Positions 1 through 6,612 of a stretch of DNA of 9,180 bases are shown here, one piece after another. Under the pieces are notes generated by a model. The model was not told the DNA's origin and made no database searches. It worked only from the letters and a program-made list of their open reading frames with translations. The first letter of the stretch is position 1. Every line of letters starts with the position of its first letter. This DNA comes from Actinomycetota bacterium (GTDB lineage: Bacteria; Actinomycetota; AC-67): the NCBI GenBank assembly GCA_005883175.1, contig VAYV01000010.1:1-9180 (forward strand). Reading direction: 5' to 3'. The translations under genes were made by a program, and so were the position numbers.

Positions 1-1
1 C

Positions 2-586
2 TACCCCACCGCTTCCTGGGGCGACGTCGCCGTCATCGGCTGGCTCATCGACGGGGCGGCGCTGGTAACGCAGCGCGCGCTGCTCGACTCGAGCTACGCG
101 CCGTACGTGCGTGCGATGCGGCGCATCTGCGCGGAGGAATCGCTCCATCTACGGCACGGCGAAGACCTGATGCTCGAACTGGTCAGCGGCACCGACGCAC
201 AACGAGCGATGTTCCAGGACGCCGTGAACCGGTGGTGGCGGCCGATCATGCACTTCTACGGGCCGCCCTCGAACCCCGAGAAGGACGTCTTGCTCTACTG
301 GGGGATCAAGACGAAGTCGAACGAAGAGCTCCGCTTCGAGTTCTTCGACACCTACGTGCCGAAGCTGTGGGACGTCGGCATCTCAGCGCCCGACCCGGCG
401 CTGCGGAAGACCGTCGACGGCTGGGAGTGGGGCGCCTCCGACTGGGTCAACTGGGACGAGTTCTGGCAGGTCGTCAAAGGCAACGGCCCGATGACCGAGA
501 CGCGCCTGTCGTGGCGGCGCGCGGTGTGGAACAACCACGCGTGGCTGCGCGACGTCTTCAGCGGCGTCCCGCGCGCGGTGGCGTAG
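2..586 (+). CDS. paaA: Phenylacetyl-CoA epoxidase catalytic subunit PaaA (3' part)
   Basis: PaaA is the diiron oxygenase subunit of the PaaABCE complex, which epoxidises the ring of phenylacetyl-CoA in the cytoplasm. The reading frame is open from base 2, so the start lies before the window; 194 C-terminal residues are visible out of a usual 310-330. Seen here: a helix with YPTASWGDVAVIGWL, then AMRRICAEESLH, where Glu (codon 137-139) and His (146-148) form the E-x2-H pair of a ferritin-like diiron site, then GTDAQRAMFQDAVNRWW and the conserved GNGP near the C-terminus. These match the E. coli PaaA pattern as I recall it. The stop TAG shares its last base with the GTG start of paaB, so the two are probably translationally coupled. 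Identification is firm; only the N-terminal part is unseen. Confidence 0.95.
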   Translation, partial: YPTASWGDVAVIGWLIDGAALVTQRALLDSSYAPYVRAMRRICAEESLHLRHGEDLMLELVSGTDAQRAMFQDAVNRWWRPIMHFYGPPSNPEKDVLLYWGIKTKSNEELRFEFFDTYVPKLWDVGISAPDPALRKTVDGWEWGASDWVNWDEFWQVVKGNGPMTETRLSWRRAVWNNHAWLRDVFSGVPRAVA

Positions 587-894
587 TGGACGTCTACGAG
601 GTCTTCCAGCGTCGCACACACGACGACCCGCTCGTGCACGCGGGCTCGATCAAGGCGCAGGACCTCGAGATGGCGCTGATCCTCGCGCGCGAAACGCATT
701 TCCGTCACGGCGAAGGCGAAGAGTGCTGGGTCGTGAAACGGGAAGACCTGCACGCGGTGCCGAACCCAGAGACGATGGGCGGCGTCACCGATCGCAGCTA
801 CCGGCGTCAGGATGGCTACGTCGGCGTCGGCGCCAAGCTGAAGCGCGTCACGGAAGAGATGAAGACGCTGGGGAAGTCGATCACGCGTGAGTGA
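586..894 (+). CDS. paaB: Phenylacetyl-CoA epoxidase subunit PaaB
   Basis: PaaB is a small subunit without a catalytic site that helps assemble the PaaA/PaaC complexes of phenylacetyl-CoA epoxidase. The product is 102 residues, close to the roughly 95 of the E. coli protein. Family features are visible: VYEVFQRR at the N-terminus, HAGSIKAQDLEMAL and ARETHFRHGE in the middle, then CWVVKREDL and a late SYRRQDGY. The frame stays open far upstream of base 586, but similarity begins exactly at VDVYEVF, so the GTG at 586, overlapping the last base of the paaA stop, is the likely start. No strong Shine-Dalgarno sequence precedes it, which fits coupling to paaA. Its own TGA overlaps the start of paaC by 8 bases. 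Confidence 0.93.
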   Translation: MDVYEVFQRRTHDDPLVHAGSIKAQDLEMALILARETHFRHGEGEECWVVKREDLHAVPNPETMGGVTDRSYRRQDGYVGVGAKLKRVTEEMKTLGKSITRE

Positions 895-1720
895 CCCGCG
901 CGCCTCGCTGCTGTTCGCGCTGGCCGACGACGAGCTGATCCTGGGTCACCGCCTCAGCGAGTGGACCGGCTGGGTCCCCTACATCGAAGAAGACCTCGCG
1001 CTGTCGTCGATCGCGCAAGACGAGATCGCGCACGCGCGCATGCTGCTCGACATCTTGTCCGTTATCGACGGCCGCGACCCCGACGCCCTCGCCCTGGGGC
1101 GCGCGCCCGGCGAATACCGCAATGCGATCCTGTGCGAGCAGCCGAACACCGACTTCGCGTTCACGCTCGCGCGCCATTGGCTCTACGACCACGCCGACGA
1201 CGTGCGGCTGCGCGCGCTGCAGGAGTCGTCGTTCAAGGAGCTACGCGAGGCGGTCGCGGTGATGCTGCTCGAAGAGCGATATCACCTCGAGCACGCAGAC
1301 GCGTGGTTCCGGCGCCTGGCCGATGGGCCCGTCGACGCGCGCCACCGCTTCGGCGAGGCGCTCGCGAACGCGATCGGCATGGCCGAAGCGCTCTTCGAGC
1401 CACTGGATGACGAAAGCGTCCTCGTCTCGGAGGGCATCCTGCCCACGGGGACCGAGGAATGGCACGACGAGTGGCTGGCGCGCATCGGAGGGATGCTCGA
1501 CGAAGTCGGCTTCGATCAGGTCCTCACCTCGCAGGGCGAGCCCGAGACCGGCGAGATGGTCCCGACGTCGACCGGCGAGATCGAGTCGACCGAACAGATC
1601 GCGAGGCGCGTGCCCTCGAGCGGCGCCGGGGGCCGGCGCGGCGAACATTCAGAGCACTTCGAGCCGCTGTGGCTCGAGATGACGACGCTGTACCGCGCGC
1701 ACCCTGGTGCGAGATGGTGA
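887..1720 (+). CDS. paaC: Phenylacetyl-CoA epoxidase structural subunit PaaC
   Basis: PaaC is the ferritin-like partner that packs against PaaA in phenylacetyl-CoA epoxidase. The product is 277 residues, somewhat longer than E. coli PaaC (about 248). Recognisable blocks are LILGHRLSEWTGWVP (17-31), EEDLALSSIAQDEIAHARML (34-53), CEQPNTDFAFTLARHW (83-98), LLEERYHLEHADAWFRRL (128-145) and a C-terminal GEHSEHFEPLWLEM (252-265). In E. coli PaaC the metal ligands are lost, but here residues of a diiron site appear to be kept: E16, E46 with H49, and E130 with H133. The start is GTG at 887, inside the paaB end, and the TGA overlaps paaD, so the four genes read as one operon. Residues 210-250 are polar and low in complexity and may hold a small family-specific insertion. 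Confidence 0.94.
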   Translation: MSDPRASLLFALADDELILGHRLSEWTGWVPYIEEDLALSSIAQDEIAHARMLLDILSVIDGRDPDALALGRAPGEYRNAILCEQPNTDFAFTLARHWLYDHADDVRLRALQESSFKELREAVAVMLLEERYHLEHADAWFRRLADGPVDARHRFGEALANAIGMAEALFEPLDDESVLVSEGILPTGTEEWHDEWLARIGGMLDEVGFDQVLTSQGEPETGEMVPTSTGEIESTEQIARRVPSSGAGGRRGEHSEHFEPLWLEMTTLYRAHPGARW

Positions 1721-2178
1721 CGGCCGCACATGTCCGCGAGGCGCTCGCCGCGGTCAAAGATCCCGAGATCCCGACGTGCTCGATCACCGACCTCGGGATC
1801 GTGCACGACGTACGCGTCACCGCCGAACGCATCGAGATCGACCTGCTCCCGACGTTCGCCGGCTGTCCCGCTCTCGACGTGATCAAGCGAGACGTCGAGC
1901 AGGCCGCGTGCGATCTCGCCCCCGAAGTCGAGGTGCGTTTCGTCAACGCGCCGCCGTGGACGTCCGACCGGCTGAACGACGACGCGAACGATTCGCTCAA
2001 GGCGTTCGGCATCTCGCCGCCTCTCCTGCAGATCGGGCGCGCGCACAACGTAACGTGCCCGTACTGCGGCTCCGATCAGACGGTCGAAGAGAGTGCCTTC
2101 GGACCCACGCCGTGCCGGACCGTTCGTTACTGCAACAGCTGTCGGAATCCCTTCGAGGGCTTCAAGACGAAACGGTAA
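1714..2178 (+). CDS. paaD: Fe-S/diiron maturation protein PaaD
   Basis: PaaD is a member of the MIP18/DUF59 family that supports assembly of metal centres in the phenylacetyl-CoA epoxidase. The 154-residue product has an N-terminal DUF59-type domain: VKDPEIP (14-20), ITDLGIVHDV (24-33) and TFAGCPALDVI (47-57), with the characteristic Cys51. A C-terminal zinc-ribbon-like part follows, with CPYC (115-118), Cys134 in FGPTPCRT and CNSC (140-143). This C-terminal Cys-rich tail separates PaaD from ordinary SufT-type proteins. The frame is open well upstream, but similarity begins at ATG 1714, which overlaps the end of paaC by 7 bases; GTG 1717 is an alternative. It is the last gene of the visible paa operon; no paaE reductase follows. 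Confidence 0.93.
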   Translation: MVTAAHVREALAAVKDPEIPTCSITDLGIVHDVRVTAERIEIDLLPTFAGCPALDVIKRDVEQAACDLAPEVEVRFVNAPPWTSDRLNDDANDSLKAFGISPPLLQIGRAHNVTCPYCGSDQTVEESAFGPTPCRTVRYCNSCRNPFEGFKTKR

Positions 2179-2183
2179 AGCCC

Positions 2184-2235
2184 GCGCGCATCCCCAATTG
2201 CCCCGCTGATGCATACCCGGGAAGGGGCGGCGCGC
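2184..2235. terminator. Possible bidirectional terminator between paaD and the SRPBCC gene
   Basis: The 58-base gap between these convergent genes holds nested inverted repeats: GCGCGC (2184-2189) pairs with GCGCGC (2230-2235), and inside it GCCCC (2200-2204) pairs with GGGGC (2224-2228). The arms are unevenly spaced and there is no T-tract on either side, so this is a weak prediction supported mainly by its position. Confidence 0.3.
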
Positions 2236-2236
2236 A

Positions 2237-2692
2237 CTAACCCTCGCGTTCGATCAGGTCCCGGAGCGTTGAAAGGCTCTTCTTCAGGCCCCATTCGACC
2301 GGCGCGCGCGCAACGTTCCCTGCCAGCTCGCCGGCCTTGCCGAAGGGCAGCTCGAGATCCTCAACCCATTCGACGCGCGCGCCGGCGCCGTCGGGGACGA
2401 CCTCGAACCAGGCGTCGCCCAGGACGGGCCGTTTGTGGTGGCGAACCTCGAGCAGCCTCGGCGGATCCCAGCGAGTGACCGTCATCTCGTCGGTCAGCTT
2501 GATGCCTGCGATGCGCGTGACGGCGCGCGTTCGAGCGCCGACGCCCTCGCGCTGCACGCCGACGACCTCGACCGTCGTCCCGAGGATCCATCGCGACGAC
2601 CGGTCCCAGTCGCGAAGCCAGTCCCACACCCGCTCGGGCGGCGCATCGATACGCACGACGGCGCGATACAGAAGCACGTCAGGCCGGCTCAC
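2237..2692 (-). CDS. SRPBCC / START-like ligand-binding family protein
   Basis: This 151-residue protein has the layout of the SRPBCC (START/Bet v1-like) superfamily, whose members bind lipids or other hydrophobic ligands in a deep pocket. At the N-terminus is a strand followed by IDAPPERVWDWLRDWDRSSRW (15-35), the usual opening strand and helix of polyketide-cyclase/dehydrase-like members; then alternating beta strands with RWDPPRLLEVRHH (74-86), and a long C-terminal helix ending LSTLRDLIEREG. No signal peptide or membrane segment is seen. The GTG start at 2692 overlaps the end of the MFS gene by 14 bases; GTG at 2677 would nearly abut that stop and is possible. Neither has a clear ribosome binding site, which suggests coupling to the transporter gene upstream. 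Ligand and role cannot be deduced. Confidence 0.8.
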   Translation of the reverse strand: MSRPDVLLYRAVVRIDAPPERVWDWLRDWDRSSRWILGTTVEVVGVQREGVGARTRAVTRIAGIKLTDEMTVTRWDPPRLLEVRHHKRPVLGDAWFEVVPDGAGARVEWVEDLELPFGKAGELAGNVARAPVEWGLKKSLSTLRDLIEREG

Positions 2693-3911
2693 GCACCGGC
2701 AACGTCTCGACGGACCCGACCGTCATGAAGAACACGACGGCCACGCACGCGGCGACGCCGATCCAGGCCGCGCCGTACCCGACGTACTGCGCGAGCACGC
2801 CGGCAAGCACCGGACCGATCAACGCGCCGATGTCGCCCGCGATGCGGTAGCCGGCCACCGCGACCGCGCGCTCTTCCGGCGCCGCGACGTCGGCGATGAT
2901 CGCGGTCGGTCCCGGGCGCGAGTAGCCGTTTGCGAATCCCAGCAGCGACATCCATCCGATGAGCGCGATCGTCCCGCCGAAGAGGCCAAGGCCGATCGAC
3001 GCGACGACGCCCGCTGCGAGCGCCGGCGCAAGCACGAATTTCCGTCCGCGACGGTCGCTCAGCGCGCCCGCGTGCCAGATGACGAGCATCCCCGCCGCGG
3101 CCTCCACGAAGAACGGGATGCCGCTGCTCGCCTTCGACATGTGAAGCACGTCCATCCAGTACCGCGGCAAGATCGTTTGCGGAGCAGCCGTGACGATGAA
3201 GGCGATCGCGCTAGCGCCGAGCGCCGACCGGTACGCGGAGTTCGCAAGGAGCGGCTTCATCGCGCACCACGAGGCCCGGCCCACCACCTCGTGCGCGCGG
3301 CCGGTCTCCGTTACCCGCCGCATCGCGCGCGCGCACAGCGGAACGAAAGCCAGGCACACGGCGCCGTAGATGTAGAAGGGCGTGTTGGCCGACGCTGCGG
3401 CCAAGATCACGCCTCCGAACACGGGCCCGAGCAGGAACCCAATGCCGACCGAGCCCTGGAACAAGCTCATCGCGCGCCCTCGCCCCCCCGGAAGCACGGT
3501 GCCGACCAGGTACGCGGTCAAGCCGCCCAAAAACAGCGCCGACCCGAACCCGCCGATGCCACGCAAGAGAACCAGCTGCCAGAACGTCTGCGACGCGCCG
3601 GCCGCGATCGACGAGACGCCGACGATCCCGGCGCCGGTCATCGTCACCTTGCGTTCCCCGAATCGCTCGATCAACGCGCCGACGAAGAAGTCGCCGCCGA
3701 GGCGCGTCAGCGCGAACCCGAAGAGGATGAGGCTGACGCCGGCGTCTCCGCGACCGAAGTGCTTCGCGAACTGCGGCAGCGCGGGAACGATCAGCCCGTA
3801 CCCGAGCATGATGAACAGCGTCGCGCCGATCACTGCGCGGAATTCCGCGGATCGGATCGAGATGTACTCGGGCGCGCGCGAAGGACGCTCGGTCGAGGTC
3901 ACGCCGGGCAT
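2679..3911 (-). CDS. MFS transporter, DHA1-like (12 TM)
   Basis: A 410-residue inner-membrane transporter of the major facilitator superfamily, probably a proton-coupled exporter. Hydrophobic segments are regularly spaced along the whole length, consistent with 12 helices and a polar central loop around residues 195-225. Family signatures are visible: motif A in the loop between helices 2 and 3 (GALIERFGERKV, 78-89), its repeat in the second half (GALSDRRGRKFV, 282-293), a motif B-like LLRGIGGFGSALF (115-127) and a motif C-like GIGFLLGPVFGG (156-167), which is typical of drug:H+ antiporters. The ATG start at 3911 lacks an obvious Shine-Dalgarno sequence. It lies 33 bases downstream of degV on the same strand and overlaps the SRPBCC gene. 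Substrate unknown. Confidence 0.9.
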   Translation of the reverse strand: MPGVTSTERPSRAPEYISIRSAEFRAVIGATLFIMLGYGLIVPALPQFAKHFGRGDAGVSLILFGFALTRLGGDFFVGALIERFGERKVTMTGAGIVGVSSIAAGASQTFWQLVLLRGIGGFGSALFLGGLTAYLVGTVLPGGRGRAMSLFQGSVGIGFLLGPVFGGVILAAASANTPFYIYGAVCLAFVPLCARAMRRVTETGRAHEVVGRASWCAMKPLLANSAYRSALGASAIAFIVTAAPQTILPRYWMDVLHMSKASSGIPFFVEAAAGMLVIWHAGALSDRRGRKFVLAPALAAGVVASIGLGLFGGTIALIGWMSLLGFANGYSRPGPTAIIADVAAPEERAVAVAGYRIAGDIGALIGPVLAGVLAQYVGYGAAWIGVAACVAVVFFMTVGSVETLPVREPA

Positions 3912-3944
3912 GATAGCGAGGCGGGAACGCGCTTGCGGACGCGC

Positions 3945-4778
3945 TCAGGAGAAGAAGGCCACGCCGAGCACGCCGGGCCCGGTGTGCGCGCCCATCAGCG
4001 GCGTGAAGGGGCTGATGAGCGTCTCCACGTTTGGGATCTCCGCCTTCAAGCGCGCGAGCATCTGCTCTGCTTCTTCTTCGCAGTCGGCGTGCGCGACGCC
4101 CAGGTGGAGCGGCCCTCGCGCGGACGCGTCGCGAACCTCTTCCACCAGACGGTCGATGGCGCGCGCGCGCGTGCGCGGCCGGCCGAGCTGTTCGATCTTG
4201 CCGCCGCGGAACGCAAACACCGGCTTGATGTTCAGCGCCGTCCCCGCGTAGGCGAGCAGCGCGTTGACACGCCCGCTCCGCCGGAGGAACTCGAAGGTGT
4301 TGATCGTCGCGGCGAAGCACATCTGGTCGCGGACCGCCTCCGCGCGCGCCACCACGGTGTCAAGGTCGGCGCCGCTCGCTCCGGCGCGCGCGGCCTCGAG
4401 CGCGACGAAGCCCTCACCCAGCGACGCGCTACGCGAGTCGACGACACGCACGCGGCCGTCGAAGTCTTTCGCGGCGGAAACCGCGGTGCTGTACGTCGCG
4501 CTCACGAACGAAGCGACGTTCACACAGACGACGCCGTCGGCATCGGCGAGGGCTCGCTCGAACGCGGCCTTGAAGTCTCCGGCCGATGGGCCCGACGTGG
4601 ACACCGCGACCTTCTCCTCGACGAGGGCCTTGTAGAACTCCCCCGGCGGCATGTCTTCGCCGTCCAGGAGCGCGCGCGCTCCGAACTTCAAGATCATGGG
4701 AACCAAGGTGATGCCACTCTGCTCTGCGAGGTCTCGGGGCAGGTTCGACGCAGAGTCGGTGACGACGGAGATCTTCAT
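3945..4778 (-). CDS. DegV family (FakB-like) fatty-acid-binding protein
   Basis: DegV proteins bind one fatty acid. Those studied in Firmicutes (FakB) present it to the kinase FakA, which makes acyl-phosphate for phospholipid synthesis. The 277-residue product has the usual family length and motifs: TDSASNLP (7-14), TSGPS (61-65, the Thr/Ser pair that contacts the fatty-acid carboxylate in the family), ASFVSATYSTA (89-99), VVDSRSASLGEG (112-123), FLRRSGRV (164-171) and GAHTGPGVLGV (263-273). ATG at 4778 is chosen because the family motif starts right after it and GGGGGA lies 7 bases upstream (bases 4786-4791 on this strand); the frame is open beyond but shows no similarity. No FakA-like kinase gene is in the window. 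Probably the first gene of a unit with the MFS and SRPBCC genes. Confidence 0.9.
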   Translation of the reverse strand: MKISVVTDSASNLPRDLAEQSGITLVPMILKFGARALLDGEDMPPGEFYKALVEEKVAVSTSGPSAGDFKAAFERALADADGVVCVNVASFVSATYSTAVSAAKDFDGRVRVVDSRSASLGEGFVALEAARAGASGADLDTVVARAEAVRDQMCFAATINTFEFLRRSGRVNALLAYAGTALNIKPVFAFRGGKIEQLGRPRTRARAIDRLVEEVRDASARGPLHLGVAHADCEEEAEQMLARLKAEIPNVETLISPFTPLMGAHTGPGVLGVAFFS

Positions 4779-4785
4779 GGATGGG

Positions 4786-4791
4786 TCCCCC
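4786..4791 (-). promoter_or_regulatory. Ribosome binding site of degV
   Basis: Read on the minus strand the bases are GGGGGA, 7 bases before the degV ATG. This is one of the few clear Shine-Dalgarno sequences in the window and decides the degV start. It lies in what would be the first codons of the divergent hydrolase gene. Confidence 0.6.
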
Positions 4792-4803
4792 GGTTTGGCC
4801 CAA

Positions 4804-5513
4804 GTGCGCGCGTCCTTCTCCACGGATGGGGACTTTCCGGGCACGCGTATCGCGGCGCGCTGCTTGCGCTGGCGGATCATGGGTACCGCGTCGCCGCGCC
4901 CGGGGTCGCCGTGACTGAGGATTGGCGCATCGAGCGAGCCGCCGAGTTCGCCGCCGAAGCGATGGCCGGCGTCGACGCAGCACCTGCGCCGATCATCGGC
5001 CACTCCTTCGGCGGCGTGATCGGCGCTCAGCTCACGATCGACCACACCGACTTCGTCGAGGCTTTCGTCGCGGTCGACTCGCCGCTCGTATCGCTGGGGA
5101 GCGTGCGCCTCGGCCGGATCATGCTCCCCGGCGCGCACTACCGGATCGTGGGGCACGGGCCCGCGGCCGCCGCACTGCTGCGCTCGGCGACGACGCGCGG
5201 CGGCGTGGAGAGCCTGTGGCGCTCCGCGCGCTGGTTCTTGGGGAAGCCGAAGGACGAAGTCCTGACGAAGGTTGCCGCAACCGGCATCCCGCGCGCGGTC
5301 CTGTGGGCCGAGAACGACTCGCTGATCCCGCTCGGGATCGGGGTCAAGGCTGCCAAGCTGCTCGACTGCGACCTGACCGTGATCCACAGCAACAACGGAT
5401 GGCCGGGGGCGCGCGCGCCGGACCACGACTGGCCCTTCCGCCAGCCGGTTCACTTCGCGAACACCGTGGCCGGTATCCTCGATGGATTGCTGCCTCAAGA
5501 GAAGACCCCGTGA
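4804..5513 (+). CDS. Alpha/beta hydrolase, 5' end probably frameshifted
   Basis: The protein has a complete alpha/beta-hydrolase catalytic set in one frame: oxyanion-side HGWG (codons from 4821), nucleophile elbow GHSFGG with Ser at 5004-5006, an acid in ENDSLIP (Asp at 5316-5318), and DHDWPF with His at 5424-5426. About 235 residues follow the first motif, a normal size; the substrate is not predictable. The oddity is the start. In the frame carrying these motifs there is no ATG, GTG or TTG between about 4623 and GTG 4911, and starting at 4911 would lose the HGWG motif. A GTG at 4804 and an ATG at 4777 (GGAG 6 bases before it) are in another frame. Removing two bases, or adding one, in gtgcgcgcgtcc (4804-4815) would join GTG 4804 to the motif frame. 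The interval given therefore contains a presumed frameshift. The TGA overlaps the next ATG by one base. Confidence 0.72.
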
Positions 5514-6496
5514 TGGCGACCGAGGAGATCCCCCGTCGCCAGTGCCATGCCGTTCTTCTCGACGACGAAAGCAATCCCACGCCCTGCCCGTCGCGCGCGC
5601 AGCCGGGGCACCCGTACTGCGCGAAGCACACCGGTCCCCTCCGCACGCACAAGCCGCAGTCGATGCAAGAGTTCCTCGACGAGTGGCGTCAAACTGCGCA
5701 GCACGTGATCGAGCGGCGTATCTCGAAGAACAGGCCGGCGAAAGGCGAGCACGACCCGGAGCTGGTGCGCGCACTTATGCCGTTCGCGCTTCCGCTCTAT
5801 TCGGTCTACTGGCGCGTGGAGACCGTCGGTATCGAGAACATCCCGACTGAAGGTCCCGCGATGCTTACGTGCAACCACTCGGGAACGATCCCGATCGACG
5901 GGGCGATGCTGAAATTTTCGGTGCTCAAAGAGCATGGGCGGAACCCATGGCTGCTCGCCGGCGATATCGCATTTCAGATCCCCGGGTTCGGCGAGCTGGT
6001 CCGCGTCGCGGGGAACGCCCCGGCCGACCGCGAGTCGACGCTGAGCTTGATGCGTAAAGGCGAGCTCCTCGGCGTCTTCCCTGAGGGCTACAAGGGGATC
6101 GGTAAAGGGTGGCGCAAGCGCTACCAGCTGCAGCGGTTCGGGCGCGGTGGCTTCGTTGAAGTGTGCATCGAGACCGGTGCACCGATCATCCCGGTCGCGA
6201 TCATCGGCGCCGAAGAGGCGTACCCGATGATCGGCAACCTCAAGTTCCTCGCGCGCCGGCTCGGCGCTCCGTACTTCCCCATCACGCCAACGTTCCCGAT
6301 ACTCGGGCCGCTGGGCGCGATCCCCCTGCCGTCGAAGTGGATCATCGCGTTCGGCGAGCCGATCCCGATGGTCCAGTACGGTCCCAAAGCCGTGGACGAC
6401 ACCCAGCTCGTGCTCGAGCTGACCGACCACGTCCGGCAAACCGTGCAAGACCTCATCAACGAAAACCTTGCGAAACGGCGCCACACGTTCCTTTGA
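5513..6496 (+). CDS. PlsC-type lysophospholipid acyltransferase family protein with N-terminal Cys/His cluster
   Basis: The 327-residue product belongs to the PlsC/LPLAT acyltransferases, which move acyl chains from acyl-CoA or acyl-ACP to glycerolipid-type acceptors at the inner face of the membrane. Motifs in order: CNHSGTIPIDGAM (120-132; His122 is the presumed catalytic base), PGFGELVRVAGN (157-168), GVFPEGYKGIGKG (187-199; the acceptor-binding FPEG) and GAPIIPVAIIGAEE (block IV). His122 and Asp129 are six residues apart rather than the usual four. Residues 11-39 hold C11, C25, C36 and H39 in a zinc-finger-like spacing; residues 50-100 lead into the catalytic domain. The ATG overlaps the hydrolase stop as TGATG, with the purine-rich stretch AGAGAAG just upstream. 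The earlier open frame (from 4922) is a shadow of the hydrolase gene. The lipid substrate is unknown. Confidence 0.87.
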   Translation: MATEEIPRRQCHAVLLDDESNPTPCPSRAQPGHPYCAKHTGPLRTHKPQSMQEFLDEWRQTAQHVIERRISKNRPAKGEHDPELVRALMPFALPLYSVYWRVETVGIENIPTEGPAMLTCNHSGTIPIDGAMLKFSVLKEHGRNPWLLAGDIAFQIPGFGELVRVAGNAPADRESTLSLMRKGELLGVFPEGYKGIGKGWRKRYQLQRFGRGGFVEVCIETGAPIIPVAIIGAEEAYPMIGNLKFLARRLGAPYFPITPTFPILGPLGAIPLPSKWIIAFGEPIPMVQYGPKAVDDTQLVLELTDHVRQTVQDLINENLAKRRHTFL

Positions 6497-6501
6497 CCGA
6501 T

Positions 6502-6536
6502 CCGCTCGGGGCGTAAGTCCTAGAGCGGCGAAGGAC
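6502..6536 (+). other. Possible H-type RNA pseudoknot downstream of the acyltransferase gene
   Basis: Two interleaved perfect inverted repeats are seen. CCGCTC (6502-6507) pairs with GAGCGG (6523-6528), and GTCCT (6517-6521), which lies in the loop of the first stem, pairs with AGGAC (6532-6536). The connecting loops are 9, 1 and 3 bases, which is geometrically possible for an H-type fold. It lies 6 bases after the acyltransferase stop and upstream of the predicted pilin promoter, so it would belong to the 3' end of the acyltransferase transcript. I recognise no known riboswitch class; chance in GC-rich DNA is a real alternative. Confidence 0.3.
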
Positions 6537-6584
6537 ACACGTACGATTTATCGCCAAGACACCAGAAATAGCCCTTTTTCGCGG

Positions 6585-6612
6585 TTGTCGCCGCGTTCGA
6601 CCTCGTTACAGT
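6585..6612 (+). promoter_or_regulatory. Predicted promoter of the Flp pilin gene (leaderless arrangement)
   Basis: TTGTCG (6585-6590) and TACAGT (6607-6612) are 16 bases apart and resemble -35 and -10 elements; the latter fits the TAnnnT form. The pilin ATG begins 8 bases after the last T of the -10, where transcription would be expected to start, so the mRNA may have no 5' leader. The region just before it is AT-richer than its surroundings (6545-6580). Confidence 0.45.

Noticed and set aside
1516..2214. Minus-strand open frames over paaC and paaD
   Set aside because: Low-complexity Arg/Ala-rich translations opposite well-conserved paa genes; no motifs or start signals.
2337..4800. Very long plus-strand open frame running opposite the SRPBCC, MFS and degV genes
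   Set aside because: It is an antisense shadow in GC-rich DNA: the translation is Arg/Pro/His-rich with no domain, whereas the minus strand carries clear motifs throughout. Only the part after about 4809 is real (hydrolase).
4777..4914. Short plus-strand frame from ATG 4777 as a gene of its own
   Set aside because: Its translation has no recognisable content after the first residues and it overlaps the hydrolase N-terminal motif in another frame. I treat it as the displaced start of the hydrolase.
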